A stretch of DNA of 64,000 nt from Paenibacillus chondroitinus NBRC 15376 (GCF_004000765.1 NZ_BILW01000009.1:62001-126000), one strand, 5' to 3'. Counted from the stretch's first letter, positions 8,753-17,519 are shown. Numbers and translations are program-made. Notes: generated by a model not told the origin, from the letters alone.

Positions 8753-9706
8753 TATTGACTCGTCAAAGAACTTTTTTGAAGCTCGGTTCGCAGCTACAAC
8801 AAGGATTAAGCCGATTATGCCTTGCATTAAACCAACAGCTGTCGCATAGCCGTACTGTCCATTTTGAAGTCCTACCCGAATGATGTAGGTATCTAGAATA
8901 TCTGCCAGTTCCATATTGCCAGGAGTTCGCATGAGATAGATTTGATCAAACCCTGCCTGCAAAATGTTGCCTAGCGATAAAATAAACAGAATGGAAATCG
9001 TTAAGCGAATACCTGGCAAAGTAACGTGCCAGATTTCGTGCCACTTATTAGCTCCATCTATTTTGGCGGCCTCGTGCAGTTCAGGATTAATGCCTGCTAT
9101 AGCGGCCAAGTAAATGATAGAATCCCAGCCAATACTTTGCCAAATATGGCTGCCGAACATGAGAGAATAAAAGTACTTGCTTTCCATCATGAAAAACGTA
9201 CTTCCGTCTCCGCCGAAAAATCGGATCACCTCGTTGAGCAGTCCAGTATCCGGAGCAAGAATCCGCTGCATGAGGCCGATCACGATAACCCATGAAAGGA
9301 AATGCGGCAGATACGAAATACTCTGGGCGATTCCTCGGAACCTCCGATGTCTGATCTCATTGAACATTAAGGCAAGCAGAATCGGAAAAGGCAATCCCAC
9401 GAAAACTTTAATGCTGCTAATAATCAATGTGTTTTTAATGAGTTTTCCGCTTTGGTAATCGTTAAAAAATGCCTTGAAATACGTGAGTCCCACCCATGGA
9501 CTGCCCAGTATCCCCTTGTTAAACTGATAATTCTTAAAAGCCAGCATCAATCCGCCCATGGGGATATACGAGAAAATAACGAAAAATACAAGACAGGGAA
9601 GGAGCATGAGGTACATAATCTTGTGCTGTCTTATTCGTTTTCCCAGATCAGCATTTCTCTTCTTCACCGCAGCGCCGACACTAGCTTGCGGCAGATTCGT
9701 TTCCAT
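8747..9706 (-). CDS. ABC sugar transporter permease (LplB-like)
   Basis: First gene of the sugar operon, a 319-residue CUT1-type permease with about six membrane segments. The typical entry MYLMLLPCLVFFVIFSYIPM and the EAA loop (HEAAKIDGANKWHEIWHVTLPG) are present. I chose ATG 9706 because GAGGAAGGTGG precedes it at good spacing; ATG 9736 lacks a clear site. It forms the channel together with the permease at 5936-6847. Confidence 0.9.
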   Translation of the reverse strand: METNLPQASVGAAVKKRNADLGKRIRQHKIMYLMLLPCLVFFVIFSYIPMGGLMLAFKNYQFNKGILGSPWVGLTYFKAFFNDYQSGKLIKNTLIISSIKVFVGLPFPILLALMFNEIRHRRFRGIAQSISYLPHFLSWVIVIGLMQRILAPDTGLLNEVIRFFGGDGSTFFMMESKYFYSLMFGSHIWQSIGWDSIIYLAAIAGINPELHEAAKIDGANKWHEIWHVTLPGIRLTISILFILSLGNILQAGFDQIYLMRTPGNMELADILDTYIIRVGLQNGQYGYATAVGLMQGIIGLILVVAANRASKKFFDESIW

Positions 9707-9741
9707 GTCATGACCACCTTCCTCAGACATCCTCATTTTTC

Positions 9742-9755
9742 TGGTATCGATTCCA
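9742..9755. promoter_or_regulatory. LacI-type operator copy 2
   Basis: TGGTATCGATTCCA, extended to a 16-bp near-palindrome by flanking C and G. It lies in the 5' leader of the sugar operon, 69 bp downstream of copy 3 in the direction of transcription. Confidence 0.6.
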
Positions 9756-9810
9756 GATTGTTGTCAAATAGAATCCTCATGACGAGGATCAGGTGTAGGA
9801 AAGCGGCTTC

Positions 9811-9824
9811 TGGAATCGCTTCCA
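9811..9824. promoter_or_regulatory. LacI-type operator copy 3, at the transcription start
   Basis: TGGAATCGCTTCCA, with perfect TGGAA/TTCCA arms around TCGC. It begins about 15 bases downstream of the -10 box at 9840-9845, the classic position for blocking initiation. Confidence 0.7.
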
Positions 9825-9839
9825 TATGGAATTAATCTC

Positions 9840-9868
9840 AGTATAGATGAGTTGGTTATATTTGGCAA
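9840..9868 (-). promoter_or_regulatory. Sigma-A promoter of the sugar operon
   Basis: On the minus strand: -35 TTGCCA (9863-9868), 17-base spacer, -10 TATACT (9840-9845). The match to consensus is strong, the spacing ideal, and a LacI-type operator follows directly. Confidence 0.75.
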
Positions 9869-9891
9869 TGACTTTTTTTTGAGGAGGGGAT

Positions 9892-10149
9892 TCATCTAGG
9901 ACCCCGCAATCCAACATACCGTTCGCGGGCCACTAAAGCACGACGGGATGTATGGAAAAAGCAGTATTCACGATGAGGGTCCTGTTTATGCAACTCGTTG
10001 TAGCGTCTCATTGCTAACGTTGAATCATCAAATCTATCAACGAAAACCACTTCCTCAATATAGCGATTACCCTCACTGGAATAGGCCTTCGTTGCTTCTA
10101 GAACTACCCATTCATTTGGGAATCGTTCCTGTACTTCTTCCCAGCGCAT
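9892..10149 (-). CDS. Conserved small protein of unknown function
   Basis: An 85-residue soluble protein without signal or membrane segment. I chose ATG 10149, preceded by GGGGGTGA at good spacing, over the longer reading from 10197. Visible features are WEEVQERFPNEWVVLEA, an acidic middle and the C-terminal YCFFHTSRRALVARERYVGL. The pattern resembles short conserved hypothetical proteins I recall from Bacillales, but I know of no assigned function. It appears monocistronic, with its own extended -10 promoter upstream. Confidence 0.65.
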   Translation of the reverse strand: MRWEEVQERFPNEWVVLEATKAYSSEGNRYIEEVVFVDRFDDSTLAMRRYNELHKQDPHREYCFFHTSRRALVARERYVGLRGPR

Positions 10150-10183
10150 CACGTCACCCCCGAGGTATTGACTCTTTATACTG

Positions 10184-10192
10184 ATTATATCA
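10184..10192 (-). promoter_or_regulatory. Extended -10 promoter for the 85-residue protein
   Basis: The minus strand reads TGATATAAT, an exact TGnTATAAT extended -10, about 35 bases before ATG 10149. The -35 region (TTCATT) is weak. Confidence 0.5.
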
Positions 10193-10220
10193 TACAAAAA
10201 ATTGGATAATGAACAATTGA

Positions 10221-10685
10221 TTATATAGCGTCTTCCTCGTAAAAAGATTGACTAGCTTTGTACTTTTCGTCCAATTCATTGAAATTTAGTTCAGATTCCT
10301 CCATCCACGATTGTATTTCTTTTTCTGCATACTGGTTTTGATATTTGTTCCACTCGTCCCACATATTCAGTTCGTAAAGCATGTCCTTAAATCTACGAAA
10401 TGGTTTATCACCTCTAAGCGCATCAAATAACCTACCATTAGGATCAGATTGCGTACTATGAGAAAAGCTTGCCATTACACGAAATGCTTCGTTTGAATCG
10501 ATCTTGGGAATGAGGATATACTTATCTTCATTTTCCTCATCATCCCAGTCAATTCCCGGTTCCCCGGTATACATTTCATCCATATCCAGGATTACTTCTC
10601 CGGTATGCAGATCCAAATAGTATGGATGCTCAAAGTTATAATCCAAGTAGGCATCTATGCATTTCGCGTTAAAAAAAGCCCGCAT
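10221..10685 (-). CDS. UPF0158 family protein, start uncertain
   Basis: A 154-residue acidic protein. It carries the UPF0158 pattern: YYLDLHTGEVI near the N-terminus, then a run of Asp/Glu residues, YILIPKIDS, and LRGDKPFRRFKDML with a Trp-rich end. Function is unknown. The only ATG (10685) lies inside the 3' arm of a terminator hairpin (10671-10714) and its next codons are read from the T-run; no convincing ribosome binding site is visible. The gene may therefore be a 5'-truncated remnant, or its true start may be a rare codon further in. It follows the ABC binding-protein gene by 33 bases. Confidence 0.6.
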   Translation of the reverse strand: MRAFFNAKCIDAYLDYNFEHPYYLDLHTGEVILDMDEMYTGEPGIDWDDEENEDKYILIPKIDSNEAFRVMASFSHSTQSDPNGRLFDALRGDKPFRRFKDMLYELNMWDEWNKYQNQYAEKEIQSWMEESELNFNELDEKYKASQSFYEEDAI

Positions 10686-10714
10686 CCATCCAAAATTCGG
10701 ATCGACACAGGCTT
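10671..10714 (-). terminator. Terminator after the sulfonate/nitrate-type ABC operon
   Basis: On the minus strand a 14-position stem (13 pairs counting G-U) with a 7-base loop is followed by seven T residues. It starts a few bases after the stop codon of the binding-protein gene at 10719. Confidence 0.7.
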
Positions 10715-10718
10715 CTGC

Positions 10719-11744
10719 TTACTTCCCACTCTTCACTTCTTCGAGCATGGATAAATCAACAAACTTGCTGAGGTCCAGTTCATTTTCCTTAATGCCCTTA
10801 ATATATCGCGCCGCAATCGAGACCCGCGCCATCTCTTCCATCACTTTGACATCAACATCAGTCGTGAGCTTCAAACGGCTAAGCGAGGCCTGGATCAAGC
10901 CTTTGTCCATCCCTTTACCGCTATATTGCTTCAGCTGATTGTTGATGAGTTCATAGGCTTGCTCCGGGCTTTTCTGAATAAACGCGATGCCGTCCATATT
11001 GGCTTTAATCGCGCCCTTGACAATATCCCGGTGGCGCTGGATCATCGTATCGCTCGCCACCATAATGACCGTCGGATAATCGCCGTGATTCGGCGGGATT
11101 GCCTGCCAATCGACGACGACCTTACCGAGCCCGGCCTTCTCGATCTGCGTCCCCCATGGCTCGGGAACGAGCGTCGCGTCAATTTCCTTCTGCCGGAAGG
11201 AAATCAGCGCATCCGACGGGGAGCGCACGATGAGATGTGCGCTTCCCGCATCTCGACCTAAGGAGATGCCTTCTTGCTGCAGCAGCATCCGCAGGGAAAT
11301 CTCATTCGTATTCCCTTTGGAAGGGATCGCAATCGTTTTATCCACCAAATCTTTAACGCCATTAATTCCTGCGCCATTACGGGCAACAAGCACCGCGCCG
11401 CCATTATTGGAGCCGGACACGACCCGATAGTTCCCGCTTTTCAGAAAAAATGTTGTCGCAGGTCCCGGACCTACGAAACCTATATCAATATCACCTGTCG
11501 CCATCGCAATCGATAAGTCAGAGCCGTTATCGAAGGCCGTGACCTCGATTTTCACGTCATCGCCCCATTCCCGGGCGAAATAGCCTTTTTCGAGTGCGAT
11601 ATAGGCTGCGGCATGCGTGACATTTTTAAAAACACCAACCCTGACCACCTGCGGCTTGCCCGAAGCTGTAAGCTTCTCTTCGCAGGCGCTCAGCATCGTA
11701 ATGACGAGCAAAAGCAGCAGCAGCATCCATGCTTTTTTTCTCAT
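10719..11744 (-). CDS. ABC substrate-binding lipoprotein (SsuA/TauA/NrtA type)
   Basis: A 341-residue lipoprotein: Arg/Lys N-terminus, strongly hydrophobic core, lipobox LSAC. The mature part is a NMT1/SsuA-like bilobal domain with VRVGVFKNVTHAAAYIALEKGYF, GDIDIGFVGPGPA and DATLVPEPWGTQIEK. Family members bind sulfonates, taurine, nitrate or thiamine precursors. Which ligand is used here cannot be decided. It follows the permease gene by 15 bases and is the last transport gene before the terminator. Confidence 0.88.
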   Translation of the reverse strand: MRKKAWMLLLLLLVITMLSACEEKLTASGKPQVVRVGVFKNVTHAAAYIALEKGYFAREWGDDVKIEVTAFDNGSDLSIAMATGDIDIGFVGPGPATTFFLKSGNYRVVSGSNNGGAVLVARNGAGINGVKDLVDKTIAIPSKGNTNEISLRMLLQQEGISLGRDAGSAHLIVRSPSDALISFRQKEIDATLVPEPWGTQIEKAGLGKVVVDWQAIPPNHGDYPTVIMVASDTMIQRHRDIVKGAIKANMDGIAFIQKSPEQAYELINNQLKQYSGKGMDKGLIQASLSRLKLTTDVDVKVMEEMARVSIAARYIKGIKENELDLSKFVDLSMLEEVKSGK

Positions 11745-11759
11745 GCGATCCGCTCCCTG

Positions 11760-12524
11760 CTAAGACTTCGAGCCGGCGAGGCCGTAGCGCTCCAGCACTT
11801 TATCTTCCAGTTTCTTAAAGCAGAAATGGTCGGAGACCGTACCCAGCACAGCGATAATGATGACGATACACAACATCAGAGATGTGTCGCCCAAATTACG
11901 CCCATCCTGCAGCAATTGGCCGAGCCCCGCCCCTTTGGCGATAAGTTCCCCGGCAACAAGGGCGCGCCAAGCAAAAGCCCAAGCCGTACGCACCCCATTG
12001 ATCAAATGCGGGAAAGCCGCCGGAATCATGATCTGTACGAACATTTTATACCCGTTGCCTGTTCCCATCGTCTGTGCGGCACGCAGGTAAATCGGCGGAA
12101 TGTTCTTGATCCCTGTGCGGCTGGCCAGCGCCATCGTCCAGGTTGCGCCAAGCGTCGTAATGAAAATAACCGAGGATTCGTTAAGACCGAACCATATAAT
12201 AGCAAAAGGCAGCCAAGCAATACTAGGAATCGTCTGCAGTGAAACGACCAGAAAACCAAGCGTATCATCCAGCAGACGGTATCGTGCGAACAAGAAACCT
12301 AATGTCGTCCCAATGGCAAGCGACAGGGCGAATGAAACCAACAGCCGGATCATACTGGCCAAAGTCGCTGCGAGCAGCTCGCCATGCACCAATCCATCAT
12401 AAAATGCCTGCAGCGTCTGGGTAGGAGAAGGAAATTTCCAGCCCCAACCGAACAGCCTAAATCCCGCCTCCCAAGCTATCAGAAGCAGTACCAGAAAAAT
12501 CGTTCTTCTTAATGCGGTACTCAT
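11760..12524 (-). CDS. ABC permease (SsuC/TauC type)
   Basis: A 254-residue membrane protein with about six segments. The ATPase-contact loop is readable as LRAAQTMGTGNGYKMFVQIMIPAAFPH. GGGAGGAGAC precedes ATG 12524. The start lies 68 bases inside the end of the ATPase gene in another frame, an unusually long overlap that would couple translation. It forms the channel of the sulfonate/nitrate-type importer with its neighbours. Confidence 0.88.
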   Translation of the reverse strand: MSTALRRTIFLVLLLIAWEAGFRLFGWGWKFPSPTQTLQAFYDGLVHGELLAATLASMIRLLVSFALSLAIGTTLGFLFARYRLLDDTLGFLVVSLQTIPSIAWLPFAIIWFGLNESSVIFITTLGATWTMALASRTGIKNIPPIYLRAAQTMGTGNGYKMFVQIMIPAAFPHLINGVRTAWAFAWRALVAGELIAKGAGLGQLLQDGRNLGDTSLMLCIVIIIAVLGTVSDHFCFKKLEDKVLERYGLAGSKS

Positions 12525-13296
12525 CGCCCGTCTCCTCCCTTACCACCTTCTCAAGCTCATCCGCCAGCGCGTCCATGGCCGCATTCTCCACATGGTGCAG
12601 CAGCGGATCTGCGGCATCCCGGGGTCTTGCCGCCTGTACGGTGAACTCCTTCTTAATCGTGCCAGGGCGTGTAGACATGACCACAACGCGATCTGAGAGG
12701 ATAACCGCTTCCCGAATGTTATGGGTGATGAAGAGAATCGTTTTACGCGTCCGCATCCAGATTTCTTCCAATTCCTTATGCAAAATAAGGCGAGTCTGTT
12801 CATCTAAAGCCGCAAACGGCTCATCCATCAGTAAAATCTCGGGATCCATCGCCAGCGCTCTCGCAATCGCTGCCCGCTGCTTCATCCCGCCGGATAGCTC
12901 ATGCGGGTAACGATCGGCGAAGCGGCTGAGGTGCACCGATTTGATCTGCTCCATGGCGAGCTCGTGGCGCTCTTTTTTGGGGATACCATTCTGTTTGAGG
13001 CCAAAAGCCACATTGTCCAGCACAGTAAGCCACGGAAACAGACCGTGCTCTTGGAACACGACCACGCGGTCGGCCCCAGCACCGGTAACCTTTTTACCAT
13101 TCACTTCAATCGTACCTTCACTTTGCGTATCGAAGCCTGCAACGAGGTTCAGCACCGTCGATTTCCCGCAGCCGGATGGCCCCAGAATGGAGACGAATTC
13201 TCCCTTTTTTATCGTTAAAGTGATATTGTCCAGCGCCTTATAATTGCCGCCGATTCGCTGTACGAACGTCTTGCTGACACCTTTAATCTCGATCAA
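12457..13296 (-). CDS. ABC ATPase (SsuB/TauB type)
   Basis: A 279-residue ATPase with Walker A GPSGCGKST, Q-loop VVFQEHGLFPW, signature LSGGMKQR, Walker B ILLMDEPFAALDE and H-loop ITHNIREA. The likely start is TTG 13296, 7 bases after GGGGGG; the upstream in-frame ATG at 13413 has no good site and would add about 39 unrelated residues. The C-terminal about 20 residues run into the permease gene and look like an extension beyond the usual family end. Confidence 0.87.
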   Translation of the reverse strand: MIEIKGVSKTFVQRIGGNYKALDNITLTIKKGEFVSILGPSGCGKSTVLNLVAGFDTQSEGTIEVNGKKVTGAGADRVVVFQEHGLFPWLTVLDNVAFGLKQNGIPKKERHELAMEQIKSVHLSRFADRYPHELSGGMKQRAAIARALAMDPEILLMDEPFAALDEQTRLILHKELEEIWMRTRKTILFITHNIREAVILSDRVVVMSTRPGTIKKEFTVQAARPRDAADPLLHHVENAAMDALADELEKVVREETGDEYRIKKNDFSGTASDSLGGGI

Positions 13297-13337
13297 AATG
13301 CTTCCCCCCACTCGGGTATATCCCGTAGTCGTTTCCC

Positions 13338-14591
13338 TTAAAACAGCATCTTTAATCCCGCCAGACCAAGCCCGATGATAAATCCGCAGATCGCACCGTT
13401 GACACGAATCCACTGCAAGTCTTTGCCGATTTTATCTTCCATCAGCTGAGTCAGCTTCTCGTTATCGAATTTATCCAGGTTCTCTTTGACAAGTTGACCG
13501 ATTTTGCTGTGATTTTTCTCCAAATAAGAAGCAATCTGCTCCTGCACCCAGATCTCGCCGCGCTGCAGCAAAGCTTCATTCTCCTTCACGGATGCAAGCA
13601 CATTCCGAAGGATCGGAACGACATGGACAGGGATAAAATCAGGCTGGTCTACAAACTCTTCAGCTCTAGCTTTAAGACGTACAAGAAGTGCAGATAGCTT
13701 CACATCCATCTCAAACATGTCTGGCAGCTTCGTTTTGAGTGATTCCAGCTCGGCCAAAAGCTTCGGGTTTCTCTCCAGCTTATTCAGTTCATTGCGGATA
13801 AAGGAAAGTACGGCCTCTCTACGCGGGTGCTGTTTCATGCGCATTTGCTCAATGTAGGAAAGCAAGAAATTCTGGATAATGCCCCCGATTTTCTCCTCAT
13901 TGACCATCCCGATGAACGCATTCACGGCAAATGCCATGAAGCCATTGGATTGCAGCCCCTCGAACGCCTTAAGCGCCATGGCCCCAAGCTGATCGCGGGT
14001 CTCTGCTTTGAATGCCCAAGCTTCCACTTTATCAAGGACAAAATCAAACGTCTTGCCGTCATAACCGCCGTCCTTGACCGTATCGACAAGCGTGCGAACC
14101 AAGCGGCTCGTATCCACGTCCTGGAGTGCTTTACTAATCTCATCCGCCAACAGCGGAGTTAATTTTTCAATATCAATAGCGGATAACGCTTGTTTGGCAA
14201 GCGTACTTAGGCCTTTATGAAGCGCCTCGCTATCCAGATGGCTTTCCGCCAGCTCGAGCCCTCTTTCCAGAAAACGAATTTGCTGCAAACGGGCGCGGAT
14301 GGTTTCTTTGGAGAGCAGCTCATTTTGAACCGTGGAGACAAGGGCGTTCGTAATTTTCTCGCGATTCTTCGGCAGCAGCGCCGTATGCGGAATCGGAATC
14401 CCCATCGGGTGACGGAACAAGGCGCTCACCGCGAACCAGTCTGCCAAACCGCCCACAACCCCGGCTTCGAAGCCGCCTTGCAGGAAACCTCCCCACACCG
14501 TGGAAGCTACAGGAAGTGTAGCCAAAAAACCTGCTCCCATGACACCTAAGGAGACCGTTGCTATATACTTTGCTTCTTTTTTCATCGTCAT
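13338..14591 (-). CDS. DUF445 family membrane protein
   Basis: About 417 residues. The N-terminal membrane segment and the hallmark GGLADWFAVSALFRHPMGIPIPHTALLP identify the DUF445 family. A long, mostly helical cytoplasmic or extracellular region follows (about residues 80-390), and a C-terminal membrane segment closes the protein (GAICGFIIGLGLAGL). I chose ATG 14591 after AGAAAGAGA. Function in the family is unresolved. It precedes the ABC ATPase gene by 41 bases and could share its transcript. Confidence 0.85.
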   Translation of the reverse strand: MTMKKEAKYIATVSLGVMGAGFLATLPVASTVWGGFLQGGFEAGVVGGLADWFAVSALFRHPMGIPIPHTALLPKNREKITNALVSTVQNELLSKETIRARLQQIRFLERGLELAESHLDSEALHKGLSTLAKQALSAIDIEKLTPLLADEISKALQDVDTSRLVRTLVDTVKDGGYDGKTFDFVLDKVEAWAFKAETRDQLGAMALKAFEGLQSNGFMAFAVNAFIGMVNEEKIGGIIQNFLLSYIEQMRMKQHPRREAVLSFIRNELNKLERNPKLLAELESLKTKLPDMFEMDVKLSALLVRLKARAEEFVDQPDFIPVHVVPILRNVLASVKENEALLQRGEIWVQEQIASYLEKNHSKIGQLVKENLDKFDNEKLTQLMEDKIGKDLQWIRVNGAICGFIIGLGLAGLKMLF

Positions 14592-14751
14592 AACATCTCT
14601 TTCTTTCTCGATTTTCAATCGCTATTCGTTCTATTTTACCACAAATTCCGACGAAAGCTGTTCTCGATCCTGAAACTGTTGAATACACTTCGGTATGTGA
14701 AATATCGGCAAGGCTTGGCCCGAAGTTAAGAGACCTAGGAGGAACCTTTCC

Positions 14752-15579
14752 ATGAGCCTGAATGAAACCATTACGCCTTGGCAGGAACATTTGTTTTGGG
14801 TTGAAATCCTGCAGGATCATGCCATTTTTGTGGACGAGGCGCTTGCCAATGAAGAGGTGCAATGGATCAGCATTGCCAAACGGTACATAGCGGCATTCAC
14901 TGAACTGCGCAACCGTATTTTGAAAACAGACCCTTCCCTGCCGGTCTCCTCGGAAACCATGATCCAGCTCTCTAAAGACATATACCCCGTTGCGCATGGG
15001 TATTACCAGTTCGAAGGCTTTATGCAGCATTTACGAATAGAAAATAAGGTCGTTATCTCGCTGACGCCTGTGTATTTCAACGGGACTTTATTGGAAAACG
15101 GCGAGTATCTGCGGATTTTGCACGCTTGGATGAACGGTGTGCCTTACGAACCCCTGCCGCTTGTCGCGCTGATGGAGATGTGGCTGGAGGATCAACTTGG
15201 ACATACCGTGCTGCTGGGCAATCATTTGGATCCAACGGAAATGGAGCTGCTGAAAAGCACCCAGCAGTACGCGCAGCAATTCAGCGCCCATATCGTCAAA
15301 AACACCGCCATCCGCGGTTTCCTCCGCTTCACAGCACCGGGTTTCCCGGTTCAGCAGAAATTCGCCAGACAAGTTGCAGAGACAGTGATCGGCTTCTATC
15401 GACTCGTCGAAGAGGTCATCCGCGAATATCAGGATACGGAGCTGCTTAGCCGTCTGACCTTGCGTTTCCTTGAGCACCACCTGCCGGAAACTTGCTATTT
15501 CTTGCATAAGCTGGCTAATTACAACGTGGAGATTCTTAGTTTGCCGAATTGTCCGCTGACGAAGCCGTCATTTGAATGA
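14752..15579 (+). CDS. DUF2935 family protein (ferritin-like helical)
   Basis: A 275-residue soluble helical protein with the DUF2935 opening WQEHLFWVEILQDHAIFVDEAL and a second copy of the His/Glu pattern in the C-terminal half. The spaced His and Glu residues suggest a four-helix bundle that binds metal, as described for the family. The biological role is unknown. AGGAGG precedes ATG 14752 at 9 bases. The gene is monocistronic and followed by a clear terminator. Confidence 0.82.
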   Translation: MSLNETITPWQEHLFWVEILQDHAIFVDEALANEEVQWISIAKRYIAAFTELRNRILKTDPSLPVSSETMIQLSKDIYPVAHGYYQFEGFMQHLRIENKVVISLTPVYFNGTLLENGEYLRILHAWMNGVPYEPLPLVALMEMWLEDQLGHTVLLGNHLDPTEMELLKSTQQYAQQFSAHIVKNTAIRGFLRFTAPGFPVQQKFARQVAETVIGFYRLVEEVIREYQDTELLSRLTLRFLEHHLPETCYFLHKLANYNVEILSLPNCPLTKPSFE

Positions 15580-15586
15580 AAAAAAT

Positions 15587-15621
15587 AAACCGTCAGGCTT
15601 ACATTGCCTCGACGGTTTTTT
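15587..15621 (+). terminator. Terminator after DUF2935 gene
   Basis: Stem AACCGTC-AGGC with GCCT-GACGGTT (one bulged C), followed by six T residues, 8 bases after the stop codon. Confidence 0.8.
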
Positions 15622-15713
15622 ATTCATGTGATTAACAGGAAGTCGCACCTGCTATTAACCAAGCCTCGAAAGTCGGCATCGCACGCCGCATCCTGCCTCA
15701 AAGCAAAAAGCAA

Positions 15714-16394
15714 TTACCGCTCGCCTTCCCACTCGGCATAAAACTGCTCGAGGTACTGCTCCATGAAGCGGTGCCGCTCCTCCGCAAGCTTGCGCGCGTA
15801 GGCGGTATTCATCAACTCCTTCAGCTTAAGGAGCTTCTCGTAAAAGTGATTGATCGCGGTGTCATTTCCCGCGCGATATTCCGCTTCAGTCATGTGCTCA
15901 CGCGCCGTGACGGAGGGATCATGAATCGGGCGGCCCTTCCAGCCCGAATAGGCAAATACGCGCGAGATGCCTACCGCGCCAATGGCATCCAGCCGGTCGG
16001 CATCCTGCACGACCTGGCCCTCAAGCGTGCGCATCGGAGGCCGCGCGCCGCCCTTGAACGACATCGTGCTGATGATTTCCAGCACGTGATCCACGGCGGC
16101 CGCCGGCGTACCGCTGGCGGCCAGCCATGCTTCCAGCTCGCGCTGCGCAGCGGCTGGATCGGCGTTCAGCTTCTCGTCGACGACGTCGTGAAGCAGCGCC
16201 GCAAGCTCGCAGACGAATGCGTCGGCGCCCTCTTGGGCGGCGATGCGCTTCGTCGTCTGCACGACGCGATAGATGTGCCACCAGTCGTGGCCGCTGCTAT
16301 CGCGCTCCAGCTTTTCCTTCACGAGCGCCTCCGCCGCGAGTAAAATGCTCTCTTGTTGTTCTCTCGTCAAGTGTTCTCCATCATGCTGCATCAT
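15714..16394 (-). CDS. HD-domain phosphohydrolase
   Basis: A 226-residue protein of the HD superfamily, YedJ-like. The metal-binding residues are visible in GHDWWHIYRV, in ALLHDVVDEK (the HD pair), and in VQDADRLDAIGAVGISRVF, where the last Asp lies. Members act as phosphohydrolases on small nucleotide-like substrates. The exact substrate is unknown. Its ATG overlaps the TGA of the TrmB-like regulator gene, so the two are co-translated. GC content is markedly higher than in the bacteriocin region. Confidence 0.87.
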   Translation of the reverse strand: MMQHDGEHLTREQQESILLAAEALVKEKLERDSSGHDWWHIYRVVQTTKRIAAQEGADAFVCELAALLHDVVDEKLNADPAAAQRELEAWLAASGTPAAAVDHVLEIISTMSFKGGARPPMRTLEGQVVQDADRLDAIGAVGISRVFAYSGWKGRPIHDPSVTAREHMTEAEYRAGNDTAINHFYEKLLKLKELMNTAYARKLAEERHRFMEQYLEQFYAEWEGER

Positions 16395-17275
16395 TTCTTC
16401 TTTTTCCTCTTTCCTTCACCTGTTTTACTCTCATCCGTTGTGGATGCCGGTTCTCCCTCCGCGGATGGCGTATCCTTCTCTCTGCCTTCGGGAGCCGCGT
16501 ATTTCTGGATAATTTTCTTAAAATTTTTCCCATATTTATCTTCAAGCTTCGCGCCCATATCCTGCTGCAGCTCGTGAATCACCACATCACGCCAAAAACT
16601 ATTGAGCAGCAGCTCGACCATCGCCGGATGCTCGGTCAACATCGCAAGCGTCGGCTCATCGCCGCCTCTTGTGCCGACAATGGCCAGCTTGCGGTCAATC
16701 AGCAGCGTGAATTTCCTCCCGCTCTGTTCATTCCACGCAGCATCACGTTTATGCGAGAACTGCTGTACGCTGCTTGGCAGAGCCGCATCTCCGATCGCCG
16801 AAACAAGCAGGCGCACACCTTGTGCGGGTACTTTCCGCAGCTCTTCCTTCAGCAGCTGCGCCTCCTGCGCCCAAAGGTCGCAAAGGACTTCCTCCCTCGC
16901 TTTCCTCAGCTCTGTTCGGATGCGATCCAGCACCTTCGTGTCGCCTTCCAAGCTGAAATACTCCGACCGGTGCGCACCTTGCTTCGGCATATGCTCTTTC
17001 ACGTAGCGGATTGAAGCTTGCAGCTCCGCCTCAACACGATCGCCGATCTCCTCGATTGGCACGCTTTGGTAGTGCGTCGGCTCACCGTGACTGGTGAGCA
17101 CGGCGCCTTTCTCCGCAAGCTTCTGGAGCGCGGAGTACACATTCGAACGCGATACGCCAAGCTGCTTGGCGATTTCATAACCCGTCTGTGTGCCGCTTTC
17201 GGCAAGCACATGCAGGCACTTGGCTTCCAAGTCGGTGAAGCCGAGATTTTTCAAATGCAGGTGGATATCCTCCAT
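16391..17275 (-). CDS. TrmB-family transcriptional regulator
   Basis: About 294 residues: an N-terminal TrmB winged helix (LGFTDLEAKCLHVLAESG, IAKQLGVSRSNVYSALQKL), a middle coiled segment, and a C-terminal TrmB/PLD-like sensor domain (LLIDRKLAIVGTRGGDEPTL). A Lys/Glu/Ser-rich tail ends in KRKKKK. I chose ATG 17275 after AAAGGGG. Family members respond to sugars or redox cues; the effector here is unknown. The gene overlaps the HD phosphohydrolase gene by 4 bases and is divergent from the flavodoxin gene. Confidence 0.82.
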   Translation of the reverse strand: MEDIHLHLKNLGFTDLEAKCLHVLAESGTQTGYEIAKQLGVSRSNVYSALQKLAEKGAVLTSHGEPTHYQSVPIEEIGDRVEAELQASIRYVKEHMPKQGAHRSEYFSLEGDTKVLDRIRTELRKAREEVLCDLWAQEAQLLKEELRKVPAQGVRLLVSAIGDAALPSSVQQFSHKRDAAWNEQSGRKFTLLIDRKLAIVGTRGGDEPTLAMLTEHPAMVELLLNSFWRDVVIHELQQDMGAKLEDKYGKNFKKIIQKYAAPEGREKDTPSAEGEPASTTDESKTGEGKRKKKK

Positions 17276-17415
17276 GCCAGTTCCCCTTTTCATAAGCTGC
17301 GATAAGTTCATGTTTTCGATATTGTAACATGATTTCTTCCTCGAAGTCGTATAGTCCTTCCTTGCCGGCCCTCTCAGCCAAAAATGTTCATTCTCAATAT
17401 ATTCTCAATTATTTG

Positions 17416-17443
17416 TTGACAATGATAATCATTATCAAATAAT
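17416..17443 (+). promoter_or_regulatory. Promoter with embedded Fur box
   Basis: -35 TTGACA (17416-17421) and -10 AATAAT (17438-17443), 16-base spacer. A Fur box, GACAATGATAATCATTATC (17418-17436), overlaps the -35 and fills the spacer. It matches the classical 19-mer at 18 positions. Confidence 0.85.
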
Positions 17444-17519
17444 ATGAAGATGGTTGGTAACAGCAGGACATTTACAAGATGACTACATACCTATAAAAAC
17501 ATTTCGTGGAGGGATTCCC

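Noticed and set aside
15771-16343. 190-residue plus-strand frame opposite the HD phosphohydrolase gene
   Set aside because: Antisense shadow of a GC-rich gene with intact catalytic motifs on the other strand; no ribosome binding site or family match.
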